DNA of 52,910 nucleotides from a virus: IMG/VR virus record IMGVR_UViG_3300024319_000017, positions 1-52,910 of that record; one strand, 5' to 3'. Of the stretch, positions 37,171 through 44,848 are shown one piece after another (position 1 is the first letter of the stretch; every line of letters starts with the position of its first letter). Under the pieces are notes generated by a model. The model was not told where the DNA came from, did no database searches, and worked only from the letters and a program-made list of their open reading frames with translations. Made by a program: the position numbers and the translations under genes.

Positions 37171-37947
37171 TTAAACTTCAGTTGTGTTTCCAAATATTGA
37201 TTTAAAATCAACTTTATCTGGCATTTTAATATCTTTTAACTTTTGTTTCTTAGTTGGCCTACCACCCTTATTTAAACTATTAGATACTTTTGATTGTTTA
37301 AGTTTCAACCATCTTTCATTTTCATATCGCGCTGCCATAATATCAGCCTGATGCATTATAAATGGTAGCGATGTTTTCAATGAATTATCTTTATTATATG
37401 ATATAAAGTATTCTTTATTACCATCATCATATAAACCATCGGTTAATTTGATACTTAAATATTCTATTTCGGATATTTTGATTCCATAATGGTTTAGTAG
37501 CCAAAAAGTTCTATCATTAAGATTCATAAAGTGCATACTAGCGTTTGTTTTATAAATCTTTCCTTGATTTTCTATATGCCATTGTGAATCATTTGGAATG
37601 TACCAACTATCTGTATCATTACCAACCTTTCCCAAATCATGATGTAATGCAGTAAATATTACAGTTTCTTTATCATAATCACCAATACCCATACCCATTT
37701 CAACATACAAATCATATACCTTTATGGCATTACGTGTAACTCTAAGTATATGGTCAATATACCCACCTGCGAATGCATTGTGAAAATGAGCGGTGGATGA
37801 TGCTGGCGTAAGGACTATTCGATTCTCTAATAAATCATACATATTGTTTAAGGATTCCAACCTACTACCACTAAAGGTATTATTGATTAGTTTTCTAAAC
37901 TTAACGTAATTTTCTTGTATTGTTGTTTCATCTAAAATGTGTACCAT
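37171..37947 (-). CDS. HD-domain phosphohydrolase
   Basis: A 258-residue protein with the metal ligands of the HD superfamily: HNAFAGGYIDHILRV (H66), ALHHDLGK (H102-H103-D104) and MHQADIMAA (H199, D202). HD proteins hydrolyse nucleotides, cyclic nucleotides or phosphate esters; the substrate cannot be told from the sequence. The C-terminus is basic (KGGRPTKKQKLKD), perhaps contacting nucleic acid. It lies between GroES and the small membrane protein. The T4 genome has no obvious homologue, but such enzymes are common in marine T4-like phages. Confidence 0.85.
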   Translation of the reverse strand: MVHILDETTIQENYVKFRKLINNTFSGSRLESLNNMYDLLENRIVLTPASSTAHFHNAFAGGYIDHILRVTRNAIKVYDLYVEMGMGIGDYDKETVIFTALHHDLGKVGNDTDSWYIPNDSQWHIENQGKIYKTNASMHFMNLNDRTFWLLNHYGIKISEIEYLSIKLTDGLYDDGNKEYFISYNKDNSLKTSLPFIMHQADIMAARYENERWLKLKQSKVSNSLNKGGRPTKKQKLKDIKMPDKVDFKSIFGNTTEV

Positions 37948-37952
37948 AACTT

Positions 37953-38252
37953 TTATTTTTTATTTTTTAATATTGATAATAATTCACTTTCTCTATAAAT
38001 GTGATATGTTTTTCCACCATTCTTATGTTTAAAGCCAGTACCATCTAATAATACAGTATCTCCAACTTTAACACTCATTGGTATTTTATTACCTGTATGT
38101 GTAAATAACCCATCACCAACGGCAATTACCTCACCCATCATTGTTGTTTCTGAACCAGATGGTTTGTAAAGACCACCCTTTGTTTTTTCGTCGTAACGTT
38201 TTACTATTTCAATCACAACTCTATCCCCTAAAGGTTTGTATTCCATTTCCAT
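37953..38252 (-). CDS. groES: GroES-type co-chaperonin
   Basis: Caps GroEL for protein folding; phages need it for capsid protein folding (T4 uses the unrelated-looking gp31). The 99-residue protein is a standard Cpn10: YKPLGDRVVIE at the start, mobile loop TKGGLYKPSGSETTMMGEV, then AVGDGL and KVGDTVLL. It should replace or complement host GroES with the host GroEL. Five bases separate it from HD, and two from ClpP; the three form one unit. A second ATG two codons in is an alternative start. Confidence 0.95.
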   Translation of the reverse strand: MEMEYKPLGDRVVIEIVKRYDEKTKGGLYKPSGSETTMMGEVIAVGDGLFTHTGNKIPMSVKVGDTVLLDGTGFKHKNGGKTYHIYRESELLSILKNKK

Positions 38253-38254
38253 AA

Positions 38255-38881
38255 TTATATTATTTTATCTACGATTCCTAATTCTAAAGCTTGAGTTGAT
38301 GTTAAAAAGTAATCAGTTTGTTGATTATCTGACCACCATTTCTTATCCTTTTTAGTACATTCTTCCATTATACGATTACAATCATCTTCCAATTGTTCTG
38401 CGAATTTAGCATTGGATTTTACATCTGATAACTTACCTGCTGTAAATGATGATAGCTGATGTACCATTATTTTTGAATGTTTAGATACTGCTCGTAATCC
38501 CGTACCTGCTGTTAATAACAAAGCCGCTGCAGACATAGCCATACCCCTACATACTATATTTGTTTTAACACCATCATTATCTAATGTACGAATGTAATCT
38601 ATCAAACCCAATGTTTCAACAACATCACCACCACCAGAATTAAGTAATATGGTTACCGATGTTAAGTTTGGATTAATCTTTCTAAGTAATCTACATTTGG
38701 ATATAACATCAAATAGTAGTCCCGGTTCTATTAAATCATTAATCATAATGATATTATCAGCTACATCAATACCATAATCCAATTCTCTGAATTCTTGAAA
38801 CCACTTACTACGCTCATCTGAATTTGTAGTTGTGTAATTTACATTCATTTCAGATTCATTCCCATCGTTATAAAGACTCAT
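38255..38881 (-). CDS. clpP: ClpP-like serine protease
   Basis: A 208-residue member of the ClpP/crotonase fold: NSGGGDVVETLGLIDYIR, catalytic Ser in RGMAMSAAA (S117), His in IMVHQLSS (H141) and Asp in QQTDYFLTS (D190), followed by LELGIVDKI. The order and spacing match ClpP, although sequence before residue 40 is phage-specific. No Clp ATPase gene is visible in the window, so it may use the host's or act alone, possibly on virion or host proteins. Transcribed with GroES and HD. Confidence 0.93.
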   Translation of the reverse strand: MSLYNDGNESEMNVNYTTTNSDERSKWFQEFRELDYGIDVADNIIMINDLIEPGLLFDVISKCRLLRKINPNLTSVTILLNSGGGDVVETLGLIDYIRTLDNDGVKTNIVCRGMAMSAAALLLTAGTGLRAVSKHSKIMVHQLSSFTAGKLSDVKSNAKFAEQLEDDCNRIMEECTKKDKKWWSDNQQTDYFLTSTQALELGIVDKII

Positions 38882-38908
38882 ACTACATATTTTTTTTACA
38901 ATTTATTA

Positions 38909-38938
38909 AATATACGAAAAATTATTTAAAAAACAAAA
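38909..38938 (-). promoter_or_regulatory. Probable promoter for the ClpP-GroES-HD unit
   Basis: In coding sense TTTTG, 19 bases, then TATATTTAAT with CG just before the TATA. This fits the Bacteroidetes housekeeping layout (TTTG near -33, TA-rich -7 box) and lies in a 61-base gap after the membrane-protein gene. Confidence 0.45.
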
Positions 38939-38942
38939 TTTA

Positions 38943-39947
38943 TTACATATTATTTTCGTTGAATCTATCTGAATCTGAATAATTTTTAAAATTAGGGTCA
39001 GCCTGGTTTTTAGGTTTTGTAATCTTAGGGTTTGGTGTTTCTATTTGTTTTTTAATTTCTTTTTTTTTACCCAATACTATAGGTAATTCTTCTACATCAT
39101 CATCAGAATCTTTAATTATAATTGGATTTATTTTTTTAGGTTTATCTGTATATGTTAATTTGTTAAGAGCTAAAACCATAGCTATAGCTAATGGGTCGAA
39201 TACAAAAACAATTAGTAAGGTAAACCAATTTACAACAACATCCATTGGTTTATTTGTTATTTTTGATAGATATCGAAGTGTGCCTATTTCAGCAGTAACT
39301 TCTGAATCGGATTGAACTTTTAATATCTTAAAATCAATATTTGTAACAGAGTCGGTTAAACTTTCTATTTTTGTAGAAATTACATTTCGTTGTTCTTTAG
39401 ATTCTAGTAACTGGCGTTCTAAAACTCGGCGTGTTGATGATGATGTAGTCGTTATTATTTGACCAGTTTCTCTATCTTTATATTGAATAACATTGTTTGA
39501 TAAGCCTTTAGATAGTTCTGTTATAGATTCACTCAAATTTTGCTTTTCAACTATTAACATTGATAGTTGATTATTATATCTATCTTTTTTAAATTCCAAT
39601 ACTGATATATTTTTATTTAAGATAGCTAATTCATCTGATGTTTTTTGGTATGCTGATGTTAAGAAACCATATATACCAGCTGATGTTATAATCATTAATA
39701 CGAATATCGATAATGTTAGATAGTACTTTACCCAACCCGCAGTTTTCCAATGATTGTGTAAATATGATGCAACTATTAATTTAGAAAATTCTAAAGAACT
39801 AGCTAAGATTATTACTTCATTTTTAGCACCGGCAAATAATGAACTAAGTCCAAAAACAGAATAATATGCAGCTGATGTAGCTAGCATAAACGTACTTATA
39901 AACATTATGAAAATAAAAATGTTTCTTTTATTAATGGTTTTTTTCAT
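38943..39947 (-). CDS. Conserved multi-span membrane protein with periplasmic/cytoplasmic coiled coil
   Basis: With ATG at 39947, a 334-residue protein. Hydrophobic spans at about 9-30 (FIFIMFISTFMLATSAAYY), 40-60 (EVIILASSLEF...IVASYL), 76-100 (LTLSIFVLMIITSAGIYG) and 236-262 (VVNWFTLLIVFVFDPLAIAM), with a 130-residue coiled-coil segment between spans 3 and 4. The blocks AYYSVFGLSSLFAGA and ITSAGIYGFLTSAYQ are characteristic of a membrane protein found in many T4-like marine phages; its function is unknown. The ORF could extend upstream to 40013, but the MKKTINKRN start is the more natural. Confidence 0.75.
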   Translation of the reverse strand: MKKTINKRNIFIFIMFISTFMLATSAAYYSVFGLSSLFAGAKNEVIILASSLEFSKLIVASYLHNHWKTAGWVKYYLTLSIFVLMIITSAGIYGFLTSAYQKTSDELAILNKNISVLEFKKDRYNNQLSMLIVEKQNLSESITELSKGLSNNVIQYKDRETGQIITTTSSSTRRVLERQLLESKEQRNVISTKIESLTDSVTNIDFKILKVQSDSEVTAEIGTLRYLSKITNKPMDVVVNWFTLLIVFVFDPLAIAMVLALNKLTYTDKPKKINPIIIKDSDDDVEELPIVLGKKKEIKKQIETPNPKITKPKNQADPNFKNYSDSDRFNENNM

Positions 39948-40016
39948 TTTATTAGTTTTATTAAATTTTAAATCTGTATTTATAAATAAACTATTTATTT
40001 TATAATATAGCAAAAT

Positions 40017-40045
40017 ATTATTAATGGGATAACCCCATCAATAAT
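40017..40045 (-). terminator. Hairpin after the UV endonuclease gene
   Basis: Inverted repeat with 12-base arms (one mismatch) and a 5-base loop in the 86-base gap between the UV endonuclease and membrane-protein genes; the minus-strand sequence after it is ATTTTGCTATATT, so the T-run is weak. Terminator or RNA-stability hairpin. Confidence 0.45.
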
Positions 40046-40099
40046 AATTATTAGAATAATTTAAATAAGAAAAAATAATTAAACTAATCATAAACAAGC

Positions 40100-41011
40100 C
40101 TACGGGGTAGTTATATCAACTTCACTCCTGTATTTGATTAAACATAGTTCTTTAGCCTTAGCCTCCAGCATTACATCAACATTATTACCATAAGTATTAA
40201 TATATTCAGATATATAATCTGAATGTGCTTGGGGTTTAATCTTATCATTAGATTCGTGTAATGATTTAGATTCAGAATAATGAACAACAGGTGTTATATC
40301 ACCCCAAGTAGATATCGCAAGTTCTAATGCTTCTTTCTCAGTAAGACCACCCGTATTGAATCTATGATGGTGGTAATCAAATACTATTGGTATACCAATC
40401 CTATTATGTATGTACATTAAATCTTTTACAGAGTACATGGATGCCTTATCATCGTTTTCTACAGTAAGTCGAGTTTTAACTGAGTCCGGCAATCTTTCAA
40501 AGTTTTTACAGAACCTATCCATAGCAGATTTCTTATCACCATACACACCATTACAATGTATATTGATTTTGTTGTAAGGAGTCCTACTCAATCCCATCAT
40601 ATCAAAAACTTCACCATGTACAGATAAATCCGTTATAGTATTGGTAACAACATTATCCTTTGGTGATACCAATACGTTAAATGGGCCTGGATGGCTCGTT
40701 ATTCGTTGATTATACTTTTTTGATAATAACCCAACGCCATTAAGTAAACGTTGTACTTTAGAGTAATCTGGAAGCTCTGATAGTTTATATTCAGATGACC
40801 AAGGAAATAGATTGGATGACATCCTAAAAAAGTGGATATCGTTCTTATAATTCCACTTTATAATCTCTATAAGGTCACGAACATTCTGTAACCCCAGCTC
40901 AGAAGCATAACGAATACCTTTTGATTGAAAGGTTCGTTTTATCATACCACGATTTGTTGTGATACCATCCTTCCGTAAATTCATATTAATACATGCGTAT
41001 CCTAAATTCAT
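40100..41011 (-). CDS. uvsE: UV damage endonuclease (UvdE/UvsE family)
   Basis: Nicks DNA 5' of UV photoproducts. The 303-residue protein is a full-length TIM-barrel member: NLGYACINM at the start, FFRMSSNLFPW, ITSHPGPFNVL, KINIHCNGVYGDK, LTVENDDKASMYSVKDL, GIPIVFDYHHHRFN and MLEAKAKELC carry the His, Glu and Asp metal ligands. T4 uses the different enzyme DenV, so this is an alternative repair route, useful for a phage exposed to sunlight. Three bases separate it from the upstream small gene and both are probably transcribed from the 41.4-kb cassette promoter. Confidence 0.95.
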   Translation of the reverse strand: MNLGYACINMNLRKDGITTNRGMIKRTFQSKGIRYASELGLQNVRDLIEIIKWNYKNDIHFFRMSSNLFPWSSEYKLSELPDYSKVQRLLNGVGLLSKKYNQRITSHPGPFNVLVSPKDNVVTNTITDLSVHGEVFDMMGLSRTPYNKINIHCNGVYGDKKSAMDRFCKNFERLPDSVKTRLTVENDDKASMYSVKDLMYIHNRIGIPIVFDYHHHRFNTGGLTEKEALELAISTWGDITPVVHYSESKSLHESNDKIKPQAHSDYISEYINTYGNNVDVMLEAKAKELCLIKYRSEVDITTP

Positions 41012-41013
41012 AT

Positions 41014-41310
41014 TTATTGTTTTTCTCTTATTTGTAAATAATCAAAAAATCCAACTTCTAATTCTGTATTAGAATCAAAATTGGTTTTCAAAAATGATAC
41101 CAATTCATTTAAGTACTCTTGAATCATATACGTTTCATCGGAATCTCCAAAACTCTGACCATCCGGCCAATTTTCAGACCACTTACGTATAACTTTAGTG
41201 GCTATATTAAGTTTCCAACTATGTGGAATTACTTCTAAATAATCCCAACCTCGTATTAGCTTGGTATACGAATAAAACTCAAACGGATTAACTAACAAAT
41301 CAACTGCCAT
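41014..41310 (-). CDS. Hypothetical protein in cassette-driven unit
   Basis: From ATG at 41310, 99 residues beginning MAVDLLVNPFEF; not recognised. It contains an acidic C-terminal half (ELVSFLKTNFDSNTELE). The reading frame is also open upstream to an ATG at 41352 in the conserved cassette leader, so an N-terminally extended form starting MGLLLFN is possible; in the other three cassettes the gene start lies 39-48 bases after that leader ATG, and 41310 lies 42 bases after it, which supports the shorter form. It is upstream of, and probably co-transcribed with, UV endonuclease. Confidence 0.6.
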   Translation of the reverse strand: MAVDLLVNPFEFYSYTKLIRGWDYLEVIPHSWKLNIATKVIRKWSENWPDGQSFGDSDETYMIQEYLNELVSFLKTNFDSNTELEVGFFDYLQIREKQ

Positions 41311-41337
41311 AACTGAATATTTAAAATGTGAATTAAA

Positions 41338-41403
41338 TAACAACAACCCCATAACCAAACAACCTACACTATATTATACGATGTCTAGCTCTAAAATGTT
41401 TCA
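41338..41403 (-). promoter_or_regulatory. Promoter/leader cassette copy A
   Basis: Coding sense: TGAAAC (rc of 41398-41403), 19 bases, TATAAT (rc of 41373-41378), then the leader GTGTAGGTTGTTTGGTTATG continuing into GGGTTGTTG. It shares the block AGAGCTAGACATCG just before TATAAT with copy B. The leader ATG at 41352 is in frame with the gene. Confidence 0.65.
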
Positions 41404-41414
41404 TTAAATGGCAT

Positions 41415-41441
41415 AAAAAAAGGGAACTTTTTCAAGTTCCC
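41415..41441 (-). terminator. Rho-independent terminator after Hsp20 unit
   Basis: Perfect 8-bp hairpin (GGGAACTT / AAGTTCCC, 4-base loop) followed on the minus strand by seven T and ATGCC. It ends the Hsp20/small-gene unit just before cassette copy A. The same T7-ATGCC ending follows the terminator at 52.7 kb. Confidence 0.88.
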
Positions 41442-41446
41442 AATTG

Positions 41447-41635
41447 TTAAGTATATTGTTCACATTCAATATCTGTTATCTCATTTACAAAGTAGTAGTA
41501 AGGTTCTTTTTTGAATACAGTATCAACATCAAGCCATTCTTTCCAAGTTTCTATAATAGGATTATGGTCAATATTAACTTTACGTATAACTGAAAACATT
41601 TTATCAGATACTTTTATAACTTCTTTTCCAAACAT
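41447..41635 (-). CDS. Hypothetical small protein after Hsp20
   Basis: A 62-residue protein starting MFGKEVIKVSD; not recognised. The ATG overlaps the Hsp20 stop (TAATG), so it is translated with Hsp20, and a strong terminator follows six bases after its stop. It has acidic and aromatic residues in its C-terminal half (EPYYYFVNEITDIE). No membrane segment. Confidence 0.62.
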   Translation of the reverse strand: MFGKEVIKVSDKMFSVIRKVNIDHNPIIETWKEWLDVDTVFKKEPYYYFVNEITDIECEQYT

Positions 41636-41988
41636 TACTTAACTTTAATTTCAATATTTTTTTTACGTTTCGCTTCGAACTTGGGTATTTTTAAATCCAA
41701 AACACCATTCGTAACAGATGCGCTAGCTTTAGATAAATCCCAATTACTACCAACTTTATAGGATTTACTTATCTGCCTATCAGTACATTCACCATCAATA
41801 GTAATAACATTATGTTCGGCTGATATATTTAGATTATCCTTAGAGAATCCAGGTACATCTAAAGTTACATTTAAGTTATCATCATCAACCTTATAATTAA
41901 TCGATTTCATACAAGGTAATCCATTACTAAATGATTGTTCAAAAACATCAAAAAGTTCATTGTAAATTCTATTTTTTGTTAAAAACAT
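41635..41988 (-). CDS. hsp20: Small heat-shock protein (Hsp20/alpha-crystallin)
   Basis: ATP-independent holdase chaperone. The 117-residue protein is an alpha-crystallin domain from VDDDNLNVTLDVPGFSKDNLNIS through NVITIDGE and SKSYKVG to the conserved ASVTNGVLDLKIPK, ending KNIEIKVK. The N-terminal arm is short (about 28 residues), as usual for phage versions. With GroES and ClpP it makes three proteostasis genes in 4 kb. Phage Hsp20 genes are known in cyanophages, where they are thought to help structural proteins. Confidence 0.94.
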   Translation of the reverse strand: MFLTKNRIYNELFDVFEQSFSNGLPCMKSINYKVDDDNLNVTLDVPGFSKDNLNISAEHNVITIDGECTDRQISKSYKVGSNWDLSKASASVTNGVLDLKIPKFEAKRKKNIEIKVK

Positions 41989-42068
41989 AGTTTATTAATT
42001 TAATTAAGTTTTAAAATTTAATTATATATATTCAATTTATGTACCATTGTGTTTTTTATGACAAATTG

Positions 42069-42464
42069 TCAGTTTACACATATAGGATTTGATTTACCTA
42101 TCATAGTAACTGACATTATAACATATCCATTATCTAAATGTTCTATTTTACAGTCTGATACAAGCAACCCATTTTCCATCATAAGATTTTTGATTGAAGA
42201 AATTGATTCTAAATTTTTACCTGTAAATCTTATAACAGTATGTTTATCTGTTAATTTAAATTCATCAAAGTTGATTTTTTCACCATCACCCATATCATCA
42301 TCGATATCATCATCCATATCATCTTCTTCAAATTCATCATCTATAAACCTAAAAGAATACTTAGATAACATAATTTCATATATATACATCAACTTATCAG
42401 CATTAGTCAGTTCACTAAAAAAATCAAATTCGTCAGCATCCCAGTAGTCATTACCATTAACCAT
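42069..42464 (-). CDS. Acidic hypothetical protein
   Basis: From ATG at 42464, 131 residues starting MVNGNDYWDADEFD. A run rich in Asp and Glu (residues about 48-62, DEFEEDDMDDDIDDDMGDGE) separates two folded-looking parts; the C-terminal 60 residues (HTVIRFTGKNLESISSIKNLM) may be a small alpha/beta domain. Not recognised. Overlaps the upstream small gene's stop; a 60-base A/T-rich gap leads to the Hsp20 gene. Confidence 0.6.
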   Translation of the reverse strand: MVNGNDYWDADEFDFFSELTNADKLMYIYEIMLSKYSFRFIDDEFEEDDMDDDIDDDMGDGEKINFDEFKLTDKHTVIRFTGKNLESISSIKNLMMENGLLVSDCKIEHLDNGYVIMSVTMIGKSNPICVN

Positions 42465-42466
42465 AA

Positions 42467-42661
42467 TCAAGCCTTTTTATTTTTGTTATTTAAAATTATT
42501 GATTTAACTAACCACGTAACATCCATACCTGAAATCAAGTTACTAAAATATTCGCTATGTTCTAACAAATATAATTTTAGCTTATGGGATAAGACTTCAG
42601 TATCGTTTTCACTTTTTAGAATTTCCTTTATTTTTGTTTTATGTTCATCTGATATTTCCAT
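42467..42661 (-). CDS. Hypothetical small protein
   Basis: From ATG at 42661, 64 residues starting MEISDEHKTKIKEIL; an ATG at 42694 would add 11 hydrophobic residues and overlap the upstream gene. Mostly helical, ends in a Lys/Asn-rich tail (NNKNKKA). No recognised domain. Part of a tight run of small genes with overlaps. Confidence 0.55.
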   Translation of the reverse strand: MEISDEHKTKIKEILKSENDTEVLSHKLKLYLLEHSEYFSNLISGMDVTWLVKSIILNNKNKKA

Positions 42662-42680
42662 ATAAATAGATATTGTACAT

Positions 42681-43097
42681 TTAATAATTATCATCTAAAA
42701 ATGGTATATCATCTTTATTTATCATATTTAAAAACTCCAAACCATCCTTAGATAATTTAAATAGATTGTTACCGCTATTAGTCATAACAGTTTGTGAATA
42801 ATAATCTAAAATTTTGTTTAGTATGTAATTGAACATATTAACATATTTTTTATTACTATCATTTAACATTTTACTAATATTAGAAATCATCTTTATAGAA
42901 TAACCACATCCATATTCTTTTAAACCGTAATCAGTTCTATCAAATAGGGCATACATTATGGTATTACTTTTAGCAAGTATTATAAAATCTCTACTTTTTG
43001 AGTATGAATCATTTAAATTTAAAGAAATACCAAAGTTATCTTTGAAAGATAATGATTTAACATAATCTATCAGTAATTCTTTGAATTCATCTGTCAT
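42681..43097 (-). CDS. Hypothetical protein
   Basis: A 138-residue helical protein starting MTDEFKELLIDYVK; ends in an acidic segment (DDIPFLDDNY). Not recognised; no catalytic motif, membrane segment or signal. Its ATG overlaps the stop of the upstream gene by four bases (ATGA). Confidence 0.6.
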   Translation of the reverse strand: MTDEFKELLIDYVKSLSFKDNFGISLNLNDSYSKSRDFIILAKSNTIMYALFDRTDYGLKEYGCGYSIKMISNISKMLNDSNKKYVNMFNYILNKILDYYSQTVMTNSGNNLFKLSKDGLEFLNMINKDDIPFLDDNY

Positions 43098-43381
43098 AAC
43101 CCCAATGCTATTTTTTTAGTATGAATTGATAATGCGTTTTCTAAAGTATTTATAAGCTTGTTAATTTCATATTCAGTTAATTCAAATTCCTTATTTGAAA
43201 CTGATAGCGTACCGATTGGAACTGATTTATCTCGGAAATTATTTTCATTGATATTACCATTTGGTGAAAAATCAATACTTGAAAAATACTTACCATATGA
43301 TTGTTTTTGCTTATCTTTTAGATTTTTTGGTGTAGCAAATGAATGGTTGATATAACCTTTTAAATTTTTCTTACGAGCCAT
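43094..43381 (-). CDS. Hypothetical protein with basic N-terminus
   Basis: A 95-residue protein starting MARKKNLKGYINHSFATPKN. N-terminal third is basic, while the C-terminal third (ELTEYEINKLINTLENALS) is an acidic helix. Not recognised. In the 37-base gap before it, ATATTTATA lies about 30 bases upstream of the ATG. Confidence 0.6.
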   Translation of the reverse strand: MARKKNLKGYINHSFATPKNLKDKQKQSYGKYFSSIDFSPNGNINENNFRDKSVPIGTLSVSNKEFELTEYEINKLINTLENALSIHTKKIALGL

Positions 43382-43410
43382 TTTATTTTATTTAAACGTT
43401 AACTATTTTA

Positions 43411-43419
43411 TATAAATAT
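43411..43419 (-). promoter_or_regulatory. ATATTTATA element in small-gene run
   Basis: Coding-sense GATATTTATATAAAATAG directly after the stop of the preceding gene and about 30 bases before the next start. The only exact copy outside the late/head region, which weighs against a purely late role. Confidence 0.28.
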
Positions 43420-43712
43420 CACTTTGTTTTATTACGACCGGAAATTCTTTGAAATTTTTTATTAAATTTTTCCAAGCTCATTTTTTTCGGATGCGTTCTT
43501 TGTATGTTTTGGTTTGTTTTTATTATAGAATCAAACCAATACCAAGCCATATGTGATGTTTTTTGTGGTGGTATCATATACTCATTGTGTAATTTATTAC
43601 CGTCACCATCCCAAACATAATATTTACCATTAACCATATAAACCTTTGATTTTGGGTATAAATTCATTACTCTTTTTTTTATTCTACTTAACTTATTATT
43701 AGATATTTCCAT
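43419..43712 (-). CDS. Hypothetical basic protein
   Basis: A 97-residue, strongly basic protein starting MEISNNKLSRIKKRVMNLY. It includes YYVWDGDGNKLHNEY and ends FNKKFQRISGRNKTK. The charge would suit nucleic-acid binding, but no domain is recognised. Its start lies inside the preceding gene's end (14-base overlap). Confidence 0.58.
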   Translation of the reverse strand: MEISNNKLSRIKKRVMNLYPKSKVYMVNGKYYVWDGDGNKLHNEYMIPPQKTSHMAWYWFDSIIKTNQNIQRTHPKKMSLEKFNKKFQRISGRNKTK

Positions 43713-43911
43713 TTTTGTTATTTTTTAAGAATGATTTAGTGACTCCGATGTGGATGTAAACACTATTATTTGAATCGGTAGTGATATTATCATAAACCTT
43801 TAAATCTTCAGTTTGAACTGTATATGTACCTTTTGAAACATCTATAATTTTACCAACTTTGAATTTTTTAAAAGTACTTACAACCACAAAAGAACCACAA
43901 TTAAAATCCAT
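43699..43911 (-). CDS. Hypothetical small beta protein
   Basis: A 70-residue protein starting MDFNCGSFVVVSTFKKF. The pattern FVVVSTFKKFKVGKIIDVSKGTYTVQT suggests a small SH3-like barrel. Not recognised. Eight-base gap to the upstream DUF4494-like gene, overlapping the next. Confidence 0.55.
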   Translation of the reverse strand: MDFNCGSFVVVSTFKKFKVGKIIDVSKGTYTVQTEDLKVYDNITTDSNNSVYIHIGVTKSFLKNNKNGNI

Positions 43912-43919
43912 ACAAACTC

Positions 43920-44120
43920 CTAATCTATTACTTTAATAATCTTAGTATCCGTAACTGATGATACTTCAAAATCAACCACACCGTTTCTAAATTCAGTATG
44001 AATTTTTGCTTCAACATCAGTAACCGAAACACCGTTTACTAAATACTGCTCTACAACTTTTTTTTCTTTACCATTTTGGTCTGTAATCAGAACCTTTACT
44101 TTTGCTATGTAATAAGCCAT
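43920..44120 (-). CDS. DUF4494-like protein
   Basis: A 66-residue protein matching by eye the Bacteroidetes/phage DUF4494 pattern: YIAKVKVLITDQNGKEKKVVEQYLV, VSVTDVEAKIHTEF, DFEVSSVTDTKIIKVI. The family is found largely in Bacteroidetes and their phages, so it supports that host range; biochemical function unknown. Two-base gap to the upstream gene. Confidence 0.66.
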   Translation of the reverse strand: MAYYIAKVKVLITDQNGKEKKVVEQYLVNGVSVTDVEAKIHTEFRNGVVDFEVSSVTDTKIIKVID

Positions 44121-44122
44121 AA

Positions 44123-44458
44123 TTAATTATATTTTATGTTAAATTTATTAAATAATGTATCTTCATCAATAAGTTCATACGAACCATTGCATTCACCTAA
44201 TTCAAAATCTTCAACAACTAAATGAAAATATTGAACCATACGTTCACCATTGTGTTGCCGGCCCGCCGGAATTATTATTATATATATAGGTAAATCTTTG
44301 TTTATATAAGTTTTGAATCGTCGTGGGCCTATTTCAGTTTCATCTTTATCATAGTTAGCCCGTAATGATTCAAAATAAGCTTCATCCATTTCAATCCAAA
44401 TAGATTCACCAAATAAAAATTGCTCCATTTCTATTACCTTTTTAATCTTATCATCCAT
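44123..44458 (-). CDS. Hypothetical protein
   Basis: A 111-residue acidic protein starting MDDKIKKVIEMEQFLFG. Beta-alpha pattern with PIYIIIIPAGRQHNGERMVQYFHLVVED. Not recognised. Six-base gap to the upstream gene. Confidence 0.58.
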   Translation of the reverse strand: MDDKIKKVIEMEQFLFGESIWIEMDEAYFESLRANYDKDETEIGPRRFKTYINKDLPIYIIIIPAGRQHNGERMVQYFHLVVEDFELGECNGSYELIDEDTLFNKFNIKYN

Positions 44459-44464
44459 AGTTAT

Positions 44465-44785
44465 TTATTTTAGTTTATCAAATATTATAGTATCATCAAC
44501 AGAATATGTTGTTTCACCATCATCATTTTTAGATTCAACTAACAAACCTCTATCAACTAATGAATCAATAGCATTCCTTAAATTACCATCAAACACTTCA
44601 GTATAAATATTATTTACAATAGAATCCAATTTTGTAAGTGCATCTAGTTCTGTTAATGGTAGTAGTGATTTGTAAAGTCTACTTTTAAATTTAAATTTAT
44701 CAATAAACGGGTTATCGAAAAGTAAGTTACCTTCGAATTCAGTTATAACTTCGTTGGTTACTTCTTTAGCTAATTTAGTATGCAT
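44465..44785 (-). CDS. Hypothetical protein
   Basis: A 106-residue protein starting MHTKLAKEVTNEVI; the second half (LRNAIDSLVDRGLLVESKNDDGETTYSVDD) looks like a winged-helix end with a beta hairpin, so a DNA-binding role is possible but unproven. First gene of the small-gene run after the AAA+ ATPase gene; the 63-base gap before it holds a hairpin and TATA-rich sequence. Confidence 0.6.
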   Translation of the reverse strand: MHTKLAKEVTNEVITEFEGNLLFDNPFIDKFKFKSRLYKSLLPLTELDALTKLDSIVNNIYTEVFDGNLRNAIDSLVDRGLLVESKNDDGETTYSVDDTIIFDKLK

Positions 44786-44803
44786 AATATATAATATATA
44801 AAG

Positions 44804-44833
44804 AATTGATGTTTCTTTTTAGAAACACCAATT
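44804..44833 (-). terminator. Hairpin after the AAA+ ATPase gene
   Basis: 12-base inverted repeat with one G-T pair and a 6-base loop, 15 bases after the ATPase stop; followed on the minus strand by CTTTATATATTA, so a weak T-run. Likely terminator or partial terminator before the small-gene run. Confidence 0.55.
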
Positions 44834-44848
44834 CAAATTAAGAAATAA

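Noticed and set aside
42049-42447. 132-codon plus-strand frame rich in Ser/Ile
   Set aside because: Mirror of the acidic minus-strand gene (Asp codons read as Ile/Ser codons); no ribosome-binding site or context.
2114-43419. Plus-strand TATAAATA sites as T4 late promoters for antisense transcripts
   Set aside because: No plus-strand genes are supported and the sites sit right before minus-strand starts; a minus-strand element (ATATTTATA) is more likely, although antisense RNAs cannot be excluded.
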